Part shown: piece by piece, positions 36,207-43,923 of the stretch
How the letters are laid out: each line of letters begins with the position of its first letter
Numbering within the stretch: the first letter of the stretch is position 1
Source: JAGQSZ01 sp049647585
GTDB lineage: Bacteria > Actinomycetota > Acidimicrobiia > Acidimicrobiales > Microtrichaceae
DNA: 51,153 bases
Assembly (NCBI GenBank): GCA_049647585.1
Contig: JBARXY010000030.1
Location: forward strand, 1-51,153
Reading direction: 5' to 3'
The notes under the pieces: generated by a model
What the model was told of the DNA's origin: nothing
What the model saw: only the letters and a program-made list of their open reading frames with translations
Database searches by the model: none
Made by a program: the position numbers and the translations under genes

Positions 36207-37444
36207 GCTCCTCCACCAAGGCCCCCGGTGGCGCACCGTCCGTTGCCGATCCGGTCAACGATGCAAGCGAGATCGACATGCGGGTCCGGCGTCGGTTCCA
36301 GTCCGAACCGACGTCACCAACTGTGCGGGCCAAGGCGGTCCGGTTCGTTGCGTCCAACACCTCCGGAGCCAATCCAACGGCGGGCATAGGCAGCGAATCA
36401 GATGTCATGGCGGAAGGTGAACTTCGGGCCGATGACGCCGTCCGGACCATCGAGGCGCTCCTGGTTCAAGAGGCTCCGTTGCTGAGCGAGGTCGACCGTC
36501 GGCTCCGCGCCGAGGCGCTGGCGGTTGAGATGGTTGGCCTCGGAGCGATTCAGTCGTTACTTGATGACCCTCTCGTGACCGACGTGCTTGTGAACGGTCC
36601 GGGGACCGTGTGGGTGGAGCGTGAAGGGCAACTCCAGCGGAGCGAGATCTCTGTGGACCATCGCTCGATCTTGAGGAGCATCGAGCGGCTGGTGGGGCCA
36701 CTGGGACTGAGCGCCGATCGGTCCAATCCCATCGTCGACGCAAGACTCCCCGACGGGGCGAGGGTCACCGTGATCCTTCCGCCCTTGGCCCCGGACGGTC
36801 CGCTGTTGGCAATCCGACGCCATCGGGCGGAGCGGCTCTCCCTCGATGCCTTCGGAGGCGAGACAGTTGTCGCGGTTCTCCAGACGGTTGTGCGTCGGGC
36901 GCTGAACGTGATCGTCTTTGGACCGACAGGAGCCGGGAAGACCAGCTTGCTGAACGCTCTGGCCCGTGAGCTGCCGCCGCACGAGCGGATCGTCACGGTC
37001 GAGGACACCGCCGAGTTGCAGTTCCCGGGTGATCACACTGTTCGCCTCGAGGCGCGGGCGGGAAGAGCAGACGGCGCTGGTCGAACCGACATCAGGGACC
37101 TGGTCCGGGCGTCCCTTCGGCTACGTCCGGACCGGATTGTCGTCGGCGAGGTCCGGGGGCCCGAAGCGGTCGACATGATCTGGGCGATGTCCACCGGACA
37201 TCGAGGCTGCTTCTCCACCTGCCACGCGGCAGGCCCGGCAGATGCCCTACGGCGGATCGAGACGATGGTCTTGTTGGGAGCAGACCAGCTTTCGGCAGAC
37301 GCTGTGCGAGCCCAGGTGAACTCGGCGATCGACGTGCTGATCGGAGTGGGCAGGAACGCCGACGGGACGCGATCGGTGGAGTCGGTGCACAGCCTCTCCA
37401 ACGACGGACAACTGACCCGCCTCTACGCACTTCCAGGCAGTTGA
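36203..37444 (+). CDS. tadA: TadA/CpaF-type secretion ATPase
   Basis: A 413-residue hexameric ATPase of the GspE/CpaF superfamily powering type IVc (Flp) pilus assembly. The N-terminal domain has the family segment LLDDPLVTDVLVNGPGTVWVE. Walker A FGPTGAGKTSLLN is at about 239-251. RIVTVEDTAELQFPGDH (Asp box) and Walker B IVVGEVRGPEAVDMI follow, then ALSTGHRGCFSTCHA-type His box (here MSTGHRGCFSTCHAAG). About 60 residues at the N-terminus are variable. It is coupled to the Ssd-like gene by ATGA and followed after 1 nt by tadB. Confidence 0.93.
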   Translation: MSSSTKAPGGAPSVADPVNDASEIDMRVRRRFQSEPTSPTVRAKAVRFVASNTSGANPTAGIGSESDVMAEGELRADDAVRTIEALLVQEAPLLSEVDRRLRAEALAVEMVGLGAIQSLLDDPLVTDVLVNGPGTVWVEREGQLQRSEISVDHRSILRSIERLVGPLGLSADRSNPIVDARLPDGARVTVILPPLAPDGPLLAIRRHRAERLSLDAFGGETVVAVLQTVVRRALNVIVFGPTGAGKTSLLNALARELPPHERIVTVEDTAELQFPGDHTVRLEARAGRADGAGRTDIRDLVRASLRLRPDRIVVGEVRGPEAVDMIWAMSTGHRGCFSTCHAAGPADALRRIETMVLLGADQLSADAVRAQVNSAIDVLIGVGRNADGTRSVESVHSLSNDGQLTRLYALPGS

Positions 37445-37445
37445 G

Positions 37446-38009
37446 GTGGCCGCCATCGGTTCGGACCGCCGCCACTTCGAACGCCAGCTACCCGATGTGG
37501 CCTCTGGGATGGCCCGAGCGGTGCACTCCGGCGCCACCCTCCTTGTTGCAATCGAAGACGTTGCCGAGTCCATCGATGGTCCGGCAGAATCCGAGCTGAG
37601 GTTGATCGCAGACCGGGTGCGACATGGCTGGATGCTTGATGACGCCCTCGTGGAATGGCAACGGCAGGGTCGATCTGCCTCATTGGATCTTCTGGTAGCG
37701 GCATGCCGACTGGGTCACTCCGAGGGCGGCGATCTCAAAGCGGCTCTCGATGGTGTTTCCGCGGCCCTCCTCGACCGGCTCGAAGTGGCCGACGAGACTC
37801 GGGCGTTGACATCCCAGGCTCGAACTTCGGCGTACGTCCTCGGGGTTCTTCCGCTTTTCGGAGCGGCCGGGTTCTCGGTGCTCGACCGGCGGGTCGCCCA
37901 GATGTTGTTGACCACGCAAGTAGGCTTGATCTGCCTGGTGGTTGGACTCGGCCTCAATCTTCTCGGCGCCTGGTGCTTGTCGATGATTGTCCGGGCGGCG
38001 CTCCGATGA
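37446..38009 (+). CDS. tadB: TadB-like pilus assembly membrane protein
   Basis: A 187-residue inner-membrane platform protein with one T2SSF domain: the cytoplasmic helical part (about 8-115, FERQLPDVASGMARAVHSGA) and two hydrophobic segments (about 128-145, 155-185). Shorter than classical TadB because the N-terminal helices are missing, as in the mycobacterial locus. GTG 37446 follows the tadA stop after one base. Its 3' end is imperfectly duplicated in the gap before tadC. Confidence 0.82.
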   Translation: MAAIGSDRRHFERQLPDVASGMARAVHSGATLLVAIEDVAESIDGPAESELRLIADRVRHGWMLDDALVEWQRQGRSASLDLLVAACRLGHSEGGDLKAALDGVSAALLDRLEVADETRALTSQARTSAYVLGVLPLFGAAGFSVLDRRVAQMLLTTQVGLICLVVGLGLNLLGAWCLSMIVRAALR

Positions 38010-38073
38010 TCGTTCGGGCTGGGCTCCGATGAACCCCGTGGTGGCGGTGAGCGTGCCGATGGCGGTGAGCGTG
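37981..38073 (+). repeat. Tandem duplications at the tadB-tadC junction
   Basis: A 23-bp unit starting CGATGATTGTCCGGG (37981-38003) recurs imperfectly at 38004-38026 (19 of 23 identical), so the tadB C-terminus MIVRAALR is echoed as MIVRAGLR. Then TGGCGGTGAGCGTG occurs at 38042-38055 and 38060-38073 (perfect, period 18). ATGAACCCCGTGGTGG (about 38028) also echoes the real tadC start GTGAGCCCCGTGGTGG (38085). Confidence 0.8.
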
Positions 38074-38084
38074 ATGGTGGCCCA

Positions 38085-38840
38085 GTGAGCCCCGTGGTGG
38101 TGGCGCTCCTGGCCGGGTGGGTGACTCTTCGTGTCGTCGGATTCCGTAGTGAATGGCCATGGAGGGTGGTCGATCTGACCCTGTCGAGGTCCTCCTCCGG
38201 CAGTCGCGGGCGAGCGATGGCCAACCGTCCGAGTCGATCGCAGGGCGAAGGTCACCAGCCCAATGGCAATCGCCGCAGATCGCGGAGGGCGCAACGAGAA
38301 GTCACTGCTGCTCTCCCGGCAGCGGCGGACCTGCTCCGCGTCGCGGTCAGCGCTGGGCACTCTTTGCACGGAGCGGTTGCGGTGGTCGCCGAATTCGGAC
38401 AGGGACCTGTGTGTGAGGCGATGACCGTTGCACACCGCCGATACGAACGCGGCTCGGCTCTTGTCGAGGAATTGGCCGCACTGCCCAAGCTCCTGGGTCC
38501 GACATCACGGTCATTCGCCAGCACCTTGGTGATGGCGCTGTCATCCGGAGCACCGGTTTCGTCGGCATTGCAGAGGCTCGCCGATTCAGAACGTCGGCGA
38601 TACAGACGTCAGATCGAGGAGCGTGTCAGACGACTCCCGGTGTTGCTGCTCGCCCCACTCATCGGATTGGTCCTTCCGGCGTTCATGATTCTGACGATCG
38701 TCCCCGTCGTTCTCGTGACCGCTCAGATCGATCTGGCAGCGCCACCACCTAATCCGCCTTCCCCCTTTCAAGTCCATTTCCGGCAGGAGATCCCGCATGA
38801 ATTCATCAGTGACATCGGACCGAGTCCCTCGGCGCAGTGA
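38085..38840 (+). CDS. tadC: TadC-like pilus assembly membrane protein
   Basis: A 251-residue partner of TadB. An N-terminal helix (about 3-20), a basic linker (about 30-70), a T2SSF-type helical domain (LPAAADLLRVAVSAGHSLHG, about 78-97, to 190) and a terminal helix (LLLAPLIGLVLPAFMILTI) are visible. The C-terminal tail overlaps flp by 44 nt, unusually long for the locus. GTG 38085 is preceded by a duplicated copy of its own start region, so the exact start could be earlier only if a stop at 38085-38087 in another frame is ignored. Confidence 0.8.
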   Translation: MSPVVVALLAGWVTLRVVGFRSEWPWRVVDLTLSRSSSGSRGRAMANRPSRSQGEGHQPNGNRRRSRRAQREVTAALPAAADLLRVAVSAGHSLHGAVAVVAEFGQGPVCEAMTVAHRRYERGSALVEELAALPKLLGPTSRSFASTLVMALSSGAPVSSALQRLADSERRRYRRQIEERVRRLPVLLLAPLIGLVLPAFMILTIVPVVLVTAQIDLAAPPPNPPSPFQVHFRQEIPHEFISDIGPSPSAQ

Positions 38841-39003
38841 AGCTAGACATTTCGGCCAGCGTGGCCAGAGCACCGTCGAATATGCGCTCCTCCTTCTTGG
38901 AGCAGCAGCGATCGCCATGCTCGTGGTCGCCTGGGTTGCCAAGACCGACATGATCGGCCGCCTGTTCGAGGTCGTCATCGGCAGGATCGTGGATCAGACA
39001 TGA
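38797..39003 (+). CDS. flp: Flp-like pilin (DUF4244 type)
   Basis: A 68-residue prepilin. A basic leader (about 24 residues) ends in the processing site G-QSTVEYALLLL with Glu at +5, followed by a hydrophobic helix to about residue 48 and a short tail. The AGGAG 8-9 nt upstream supports ATG 38797 even though it lies inside tadC. In mycobacteria the equivalent position is occupied by a DUF4244 protein. The prepilin peptidase is not in this window. Confidence 0.85.
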   Translation: MNSSVTSDRVPRRSEARHFGQRGQSTVEYALLLLGAAAIAMLVVAWVAKTDMIGRLFEVVIGRIVDQT

Positions 39004-39488
39004 TTCGGTCCGACCGGGTGGGTATGGATGTCCGAGCCGGTCACGCCGGTCACGCCGGTCACGCCGGTCACGCCGGTCGGGCCCGTCACGCCGGTCGGGC
39101 CCGTCACGCCTGGAAGTGCCGCCTCGGGGACGGTGGGCAGTCGACGGTCGAGCTGGCAGTTGTCCTGCCGATCGTGGTGCTCCTTCTGCTGGCAACTGTC
39201 CAGGCGGCACTACTGGTGCGGGACCGGATTCTGCTGGTGAACGCAGCGCGGGCAGCCGGTCGTGCGGTGATCGTGTCCCCCCGAATCGAGTCAGCGCGAG
39301 ATGCGCTTCAAACGCAGGGATCAACGGTCGACAAAGCCGAGGTCACCCTTGGCGGTCAGACATCCTCGGGTGATCTGGCCACGGTGACTCTGCGCATGCC
39401 AGCGACCCGCGTTCCGATCGTAGGCAGGGTCGTCAGCGGCATCGTGTTGGAGGAATCCCTGACCGTCAGAGTCGAAGGTCAGGGCTGA
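39000..39488 (+). CDS. tadE: TadE-like pseudopilin with repeat-bearing N-terminus
   Basis: A 162-residue minor pilin-like protein. The processing site DGG-QSTVELAVVLP is at about residues 43-55, sharing GQSTVE with Flp, then a hydrophobic helix (about 50-70) and a C-terminal beta-rich domain. Its leader is unusual: residues 14-37 are HAG/RAR repeats encoded by eight 9-bp units. No start codon exists between the repeat and the cleavage site, so the repeat is translated. ATG 39000 overlaps the flp stop (ATGA). Confidence 0.85.
   Translation: MIRSDRVGMDVRAGHAGHAGHAGHAGRARHAGRARHAWKCRLGDGGQSTVELAVVLPIVVLLLLATVQAALLVRDRILLVNAARAAGRAVIVSPRIESARDALQTQGSTVDKAEVTLGGQTSSGDLATVTLRMPATRVPIVGRVVSGIVLEESLTVRVEGQG
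39040..39111 (+). repeat. Eight 9-bp tandem units in the TadE leader
   Basis: Units are GTCACGCCG x4, GTCGGGCCC, GTCACGCCG, GTCGGGCCC, GTCACGCCT (72 bp). In-frame length changes would only alter the cytoplasmic leader, so the array could vary among strains. Confidence 0.92.
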
Positions 39489-39491
39489 ACG

Positions 39492-41774
39492 TCAATCCGC
39501 CAGAGTGGCAGAGAGCAGCCGAATCGCCGCTGCCTTGTCGAGTGGCTCGTTGCCGTTGCCACACTTGGGGGACTGGACACAGCTGGGGCAACCATCGCTG
39601 CACCGGCATTTCCTGAGTACGTCGAGGGTGGCCAAAAGGTGGCGGTCTGCCGCCTCGAAGGCCATTTCCGCCATGCCGGCGCCGCCCGGATACGCGTCAT
39701 GGATGACGACGGTCGGCATTCCCGTCGACTCGAGCCAGTCGGTGGAGACTCCTCCGACATCCCAGCGGTCACAGATCGTGAACAGGGGAAGAATCCCGAT
39801 AGCCGCGTGTTCCGCCGCGTGCAACGCGCCGCCCAGATCGGCTGGGTCGATCTGGGCACGCTCGATCAGGGCGTCATCGAAGCTGTACCAGACGGCGCGC
39901 GTGTTCAGCTGACTCGCGGGAACATCGAGGGATTCGCTGGCGATGACCTTGTGCGACGAGGAATTGCGGAGCTGATAGCCGGTGACCCTTGTTGACACCT
40001 CTACCGACCCAAGTCGCAGTGTCGAGGATCCGACCTGTCGTTGATCCGAGATCGACACAACCTGAAGTTCTTTGGAGGACCGTGCCTGGGTGTAGGTCTT
40101 GCCCGGATCGGCAACGACGATGACGCTGCGGGTATCGAAATCATGACCAGTCACCCTCCAAGCTGAACCTTGATGCAGGTAGATCGCGCCGACATGGGCC
40201 GACTGGTAGAGACTTGATTCATCGACCGTGCCGATCACGGTTCCGTCGACTTCGGCTATCCGGAATTCTCCACGGCCCGCTGACCGGAGGCTGAGCGTGG
40301 GTGCGGGGGTGCCCCGCCCGGCCCAGTTCACAAGGCGCTCCGAGCGGTGGGTGCGGATCTTCGCCCGGTCGGTGAGCACCAACTGTCGGATCCCCTCGTC
40401 TAGCTGGGTCGGCCAGTACTTCTCGTCGCGGTGACGCAGCGGAAGTTCGTGTGCCGCACAGCCAAGGTGGGGAACGAATACGAATGGATTGTCCATGTTG
40501 ACCACCGCGCGTTCGGGCTGACGATCGAACAACTCGTCCGGGTTGGCCATCATCCATTGGTCCAACTGGTTCTCGCCCGCGACCATCACCGCTATGGACT
40601 CGTCGGTTGAACGTCCGGTCCGGCCGGTCTGCTGGCGGAACGACGCGATCGTCCCCGGATAGCCGCACAACACCACTGCATCGAGTCCGCCGATGTCGAC
40701 GCCGAGTTCCAGTGCGCTGGTAGCGACGATGCCGTTGAGTTCACCGCTGAACAACTCGGATTCGATCTGTCGTCGTTCGTCACGCAGGTACCCGGCCCGG
40801 TAGGAGCGAACGGTGGTGGACATGCGATCTGGTAGCAGACCTCGAATCTGTTCCGCCACTAGTTCGGTCGCGCGTCGTGAGGAGCAGAAGACGAGTGTCC
40901 TCAGCCCGGCGTCAATGAAGCCTGCGGCCAGCTGAGCAGCTTCGACATTCATCGACCAGCGTTCGTCGTCAGCGGTCTCGGCCGGATTCCACAGTGCGAT
41001 TCGCCGCGAACCTCTCGGTGACGCATCCACTTCGATCACTTCGATGTCGATCCCGGACAAGGATGACGCCAGCTCGCCGGGCGCTCCGATCGTCGCCGAG
41101 GTGAACACGAAGGTGGGGTCAGCACCGCCGTAGTGGCGGATCAGACGGCGCAGGCGGCGCAGCACGTGGGACATATGGGTGCCGAAGATTCCGCGGAACA
41201 CGTGCAACTCGTCGACCACGATGTATTTGAGCCGCGAGAGGAAACTGCTCCAGCGTTTGTGATTGGCGAGGATTGCCTGGTGGAGCATCTCGGGGTTGGT
41301 GAGCAGGACGTTTGCGTTGCTCCTGACCCAGGAGCGTTCCTCGGGGGTGCAGTCCCCGTCGTAGGTCGCGGCGGTCAGGCCGGGGACATCCCACGAGGTC
41401 AGCGACATGAGCTGATCCTGGGCGAGAGCCTTGGTCGGATAGATCAGTAGAGAGGTCGCGTCCTCGGAGACCGACTCGGCGATCGGCACCTGATAACAGA
41501 GCGACTTTCCCGACGCGGTTCCAGTTGCGATCACGACCGACCGGCCGGAGCGAACCCGGTCGATGGCGTCCGCCTGATGCGCCCATAGGTGGGTGAAGGG
41601 GACGTGGTCAACGAGATGTGGCGCGAGCGGCTTGATGAGTGACCCGACCCGGGCCTCGCGGGGAGCCAGTTCCTGTAGATGCACCAACCGGCGGTCATCG
41701 AGCAGTTTCTCGAGCGCGGCCGAGATCCGCTGGCCGTGCTGTGCAGTCGGGTCGAGGTCAACCAGGTCAGTCAT
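39492..41774 (-). CDS. DEAD/DEAH-box helicase with DUF1998-type Zn module (MrfA/Hrq1-like)
   Basis: A 760-residue SF2 DNA helicase. Motif I ATGTASGKS is at 83-91, motif II VVDELHVF follows, then SATIG (motif III), and motif VI QQTGRTGR. The C-terminal region carries the four-cysteine signature C-x-C-x3-C-x2-C...C (CRCSDGCPSCVQSPKCGNGN) of MrfA/YprA helicases, which in Bacillus repair mitomycin crosslinks. It is convergent with tadE, 3 nt between stops; the same neighbour is found in mycobacterial tad loci. Role in DNA repair is family inference. Confidence 0.9.
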   Translation of the reverse strand: MTDLVDLDPTAQHGQRISAALEKLLDDRRLVHLQELAPREARVGSLIKPLAPHLVDHVPFTHLWAHQADAIDRVRSGRSVVIATGTASGKSLCYQVPIAESVSEDATSLLIYPTKALAQDQLMSLTSWDVPGLTAATYDGDCTPEERSWVRSNANVLLTNPEMLHQAILANHKRWSSFLSRLKYIVVDELHVFRGIFGTHMSHVLRRLRRLIRHYGGADPTFVFTSATIGAPGELASSLSGIDIEVIEVDASPRGSRRIALWNPAETADDERWSMNVEAAQLAAGFIDAGLRTLVFCSSRRATELVAEQIRGLLPDRMSTTVRSYRAGYLRDERRQIESELFSGELNGIVATSALELGVDIGGLDAVVLCGYPGTIASFRQQTGRTGRSTDESIAVMVAGENQLDQWMMANPDELFDRQPERAVVNMDNPFVFVPHLGCAAHELPLRHRDEKYWPTQLDEGIRQLVLTDRAKIRTHRSERLVNWAGRGTPAPTLSLRSAGRGEFRIAEVDGTVIGTVDESSLYQSAHVGAIYLHQGSAWRVTGHDFDTRSVIVVADPGKTYTQARSSKELQVVSISDQRQVGSSTLRLGSVEVSTRVTGYQLRNSSSHKVIASESLDVPASQLNTRAVWYSFDDALIERAQIDPADLGGALHAAEHAAIGILPLFTICDRWDVGGVSTDWLESTGMPTVVIHDAYPGGAGMAEMAFEAADRHLLATLDVLRKCRCSDGCPSCVQSPKCGNGNEPLDKAAAIRLLSATLAD

Positions 41775-41820
41775 CTAATTCGCTAGGTCGTCTGACGTGG
41801 GCATCTACCCAGACGCTAAA

Positions 41821-41840
41821 CGAGGTGAGTGACAACCTCG
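41821..41840. promoter_or_regulatory. Inverted repeat CGAGGT-N8-ACCTCG between helicase and STAS genes
   Basis: Six-bp perfect arms with an 8-nt centre lie midway between two divergent genes, 26 nt upstream of the STAS gene's -10. Possible operator; no regulator is known. Confidence 0.35.
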
Positions 41841-41865
41841 GGTCGGCCGTGGCCGCCTCAGCCCC

Positions 41866-41871
41866 TATCGT
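41866..41871 (+). promoter_or_regulatory. Candidate leaderless -10 box TATCGT for the STAS gene
   Basis: TATCGT is 7 nt upstream of GTG 41879. The intervening TTAGGAG touches the start codon and is too close to be a normal ribosome site. Confidence 0.55.
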
Positions 41872-41878
41872 TTAGGAG

Positions 41879-42205
41879 GTGCTCTTCGACGTCCGGACAA
41901 TCGAGCGGCCACCATGGACAGTGGTTGCGGTCGTCGGTGATGTGGACCTGGCGACGATGCCATCGTTGAGCACTCATCTAGGTGCAGCAGAAGCGAGCGC
42001 TCTGGCACTGGACATATCCGGCGTCGATCACTTTGATCCCCTCTGCTTCGGCGTGGTGGTGGCTGCGGCGCTCAGGGCCAAGCGTCGTCAAGGAAAGTTC
42101 TGTGTCGTGTGCCCGCCCGGTCGACCGAGAGAGCTGTTCGCCGAGAGTGGTCTCGACAAGATCGTCGCTGTCGTGGCTGCTAGGTCTGAGCTTCAGCCCT
42201 TGTAG
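41879..42205 (+). CDS. STAS-domain (anti-sigma factor antagonist-like) protein
   Basis: A 108-residue single STAS domain. The strand-helix pattern VVAVVGDVDLATMPSLSTHL, ALDISGVDHFDPLCFGVVV and LFAESGLDKIVAV fits SpoIIAA-like proteins. The usual phospho-acceptor Ser/Thr position reads DPLCFG instead of D-S-x-G, so phosphorylation control may be lost. No anti-sigma kinase is adjacent. The last 57 nt recur 789 nt downstream, beyond the VapBC module. Confidence 0.78.
   Translation: MLFDVRTIERPPWTVVAVVGDVDLATMPSLSTHLGAAEASALALDISGVDHFDPLCFGVVVAAALRAKRRQGKFCVVCPPGRPRELFAESGLDKIVAVVAARSELQPL
42149..42205 (+). repeat. Direct repeat copy A (3' end of the STAS gene)
   Basis: This 57-nt stretch, ending at the STAS stop, matches 42938-42994 at 51 of 57 positions; the last 33 nt (42173-42205) are identical. 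Confidence 0.95.
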
Positions 42206-42255
42206 TGCTTGGAGTAGTGAAGGACCTCCGCCCGATCCATTTGGGAACTGGCTGG

Positions 42256-42261
42256 TAGCCT
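42256..42261 (+). promoter_or_regulatory. Candidate leaderless -10 box TAGCCT for vapB (module 1)
   Basis: TAGCCT is separated by 7 nt from ATG 42269, with no Shine-Dalgarno in between. Confidence 0.55.
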
Positions 42262-42268
42262 TCTCCCA

Positions 42269-42505
42269 ATGGAAGCCACCGTGGATGAAGTCGGTCGGAT
42301 CGTGGTCCCAAAGGCATTGCGGGATCGGTTGCGTCTCACGCCGGGAACGAAGGTCGACGTGAGCGAATACGGGGACGGGCTGCACGTCACCGCTGTGAGC
42401 CGGACCGCTCGGCTGGAGGAGCGCGACGGGCGCCTTGTTGCCGTCGCGGAAACGCCCGTTACGGATGACGACGTACTGGCACTCGTCGACGCCGGGCGAA
42501 GATGA
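42269..42505 (+). CDS. vapB: VapB-type antitoxin (AbrB/SpoVT fold), module 1
   Basis: A 78-residue antitoxin. The swapped-hairpin AbrB domain (EVGRIVVPKALRDRLRLTPG, about 7-26) is followed by an acidic toxin-binding tail (about 48-78, VTDDDVLALVDAGRR). The ATGA overlap with the PIN gene and the order are typical VapBC. It probably represses its own promoter with the toxin. Confidence 0.9.
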   Translation: MEATVDEVGRIVVPKALRDRLRLTPGTKVDVSEYGDGLHVTAVSRTARLEERDGRLVAVAETPVTDDDVLALVDAGRR

Positions 42506-42912
42506 CCGACCTGGTGCTGGACACCAGCGTCGCGGTCCCACTGCTTCTCACATCACACGTCGCCCACCGACAGGTGAATGCATCGCTGGGCGATCTGTCG
42601 GTCGCGTTGGCGGGGCATGCCCTCCACGAGACCTACGCGGTTCTCACTCGACTGCCAGGCGACGCGCGCCTCGCCCCGGAAGACGCTGTCCGCTTGCTCC
42701 GGGAGCGATTCGAGCCGGCCGCAGTCCTCGATGCCAGGTCCGTTCGTTCGGCACTCGCCGTCCTGGCAGCAGCCGGGGTTTCGGGTGGCGCCACCTACGA
42801 CGGATTGGTCGCCCTTGCTGCGCTATCGATGGGTGTCCCGCTCGCAACCCGGGATCGCCGTGCGCGGAGCACCTACGGACTCCTCGGTGTGTCGGTCGAG
42901 ATGCTCGGCTGA
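42502..42912 (+). CDS. vapC: VapC-type PIN-domain toxin, module 1
   Basis: A 136-residue PIN ribonuclease. The acidic active-site set is complete: Asp7 (VLDTSV), Glu43 (HETYAVL), Asp100 (TYDGLVA) and Asp118 (TRDRR). It probably cleaves tRNA or rRNA when unbound, like other VapC toxins. Start ATG 42502 overlaps the antitoxin stop. The gene is followed by the second copy of the STAS-end repeat. Confidence 0.9.
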   Translation: MTDLVLDTSVAVPLLLTSHVAHRQVNASLGDLSVALAGHALHETYAVLTRLPGDARLAPEDAVRLLRERFEPAAVLDARSVRSALAVLAAAGVSGGATYDGLVALAALSMGVPLATRDRRARSTYGLLGVSVEMLG

Positions 42913-42937
42913 AATCAGCAATCGCTCCCCGCCAACA

Positions 42938-42994
42938 GGTCTCGACCAGATCATCAATTTGGTGGCTGCTAGGTCTGAGCTTCAGCCCTTGTAG
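42938..42994 (+). repeat. Direct repeat copy B (downstream of VapC)
   Basis: Copy B repeats the STAS gene 3' end, ending in the same sense as TTGTAG. Similarity continues a little on both sides (GGAG..AGTGA..GGAC after it). It has no start codon and is not an intact gene. Confidence 0.95.
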
Positions 42995-43062
42995 CCCACG
43001 GAGAGTGACGGACTGTGCCAGCTAGAGAATTGCTTCGATGTCCTTTGTGAGAGGGTGGAGCA

Positions 43063-43608
43063 ATGGGCGAGGGTCACCGTCGAATCGTAAAGGGACGCGG
43101 CCCCTGGATAATCAGTGTGCGAATCTGGTCCGGCTTTGCTGGCATTTTCGCACTGTTTGGCCTGATGAACTTGATCCGAGATTGGTCAGATCGAGGAGTC
43201 TCAGTAGGTGGAGCATCTGAGGCACTCATTCCGTGTGTAGTACTCGTCATCTCGCTGGCGGTCGTGGTCCGCTCGCTGCGCGTCGGGATCTACGCCTCGG
43301 AGGAGTTCTGGGCTTTGAGGGGGATCATAGCGACGAGGACATGTCGAATCTCGGAGATCCGGAACATAGAGATCGTGGACGAATTTATGTTCACCAGTCC
43401 CACAAGAGTGCTCCGTATCGATCTGCAATACGAGCAATCCATGACCTATCGATACCTTGCATGGCAGAACCAGCTCGGAATGTTCCTGTATGGAAGCGCA
43501 AAGCGTGAGCTAAGGCCTAGGCAGCAACGAGTTCTGGGGAAGCTTCGCTCCGCCGCAGGTGTCGGTGGGCCCAGAAGCTCACATCGTGACTGGATGCCGG
43601 GTGTCTGA
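43063..43608 (+). CDS. Two-helix membrane protein with PH-like domain
   Basis: A 181-residue protein of unknown function. Two hydrophobic helices (about 22-36 and 54-70) are followed by a beta-rich region (GIYASEEFWALRGIIATRTC..., about 73-140) like the bacterial PH (DUF304/PF10756) domains of actinobacterial membrane proteins. GGTGGAG 4-5 nt upstream supports ATG 43063. It lies between two VapBC modules; whether it is related to them is unknown. Confidence 0.65.
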   Translation: MGEGHRRIVKGRGPWIISVRIWSGFAGIFALFGLMNLIRDWSDRGVSVGGASEALIPCVVLVISLAVVVRSLRVGIYASEEFWALRGIIATRTCRISEIRNIEIVDEFMFTSPTRVLRIDLQYEQSMTYRYLAWQNQLGMFLYGSAKRELRPRQQRVLGKLRSAAGVGGPRSSHRDWMPGV

Positions 43609-43641
43609 CAGCAACAGTGCGACGATCGCCGAGCATCGACC

Positions 43642-43670
43642 TTGTGACGTCTCGCGGTGGACATTACCCT
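43642..43670 (+). promoter_or_regulatory. Promoter of VapBC module 2 (leaderless)
   Basis: TTGTGA (43642-43647), a 17-nt spacer and TACCCT (43665-43670) form a -35/-10 pair; the -10 ends 7 nt before ATG 43678. Confidence 0.6.
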
Positions 43671-43677
43671 TACATTT

Positions 43678-43923
43678 ATGTCAGAAGTAAAGAAGCGGCG
43701 TCGAGGCGCCTCCAAGATCAGCTCCAAACATCAGATCACGATTCCTACTGATGCACTCCGGGCCGCGGGACTCGAAATAGGTGACCGTCTCCTCGCACGC
43801 TCCGACGGCGCAGGCCGAGTGATCCTTGAACGCGAGCACGATGTCGTGGCTGACCTCGCCGGCGCCCTCACAGGCGTCTACCAACAAGGCGAACTCGACG
43901 ACCTCCGGTCCGAATGGGACTGA
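43678..43923 (+). CDS. vapB: AbrB-family antitoxin, module 2
   Basis: An 81-residue antitoxin with the AbrB hairpin (ISSKHQITIPTDALRAAGLE, about 14-33) and an acidic tail (YQQGELDDLRSEWD). The start at 43678 is preferred over 43657 because of the leaderless promoter; the 10-nt overlap with the PIN gene supports a coupled pair. Confidence 0.88.
   Translation: MSEVKKRRRGASKISSKHQITIPTDALRAAGLEIGDRLLARSDGAGRVILEREHDVVADLAGALTGVYQQGELDDLRSEWD

Noticed and set aside
39040..39111. CRISPR-like array
   Set aside because: Units are 9 bp with no spacers and are translated within tadE; no cas genes are present.
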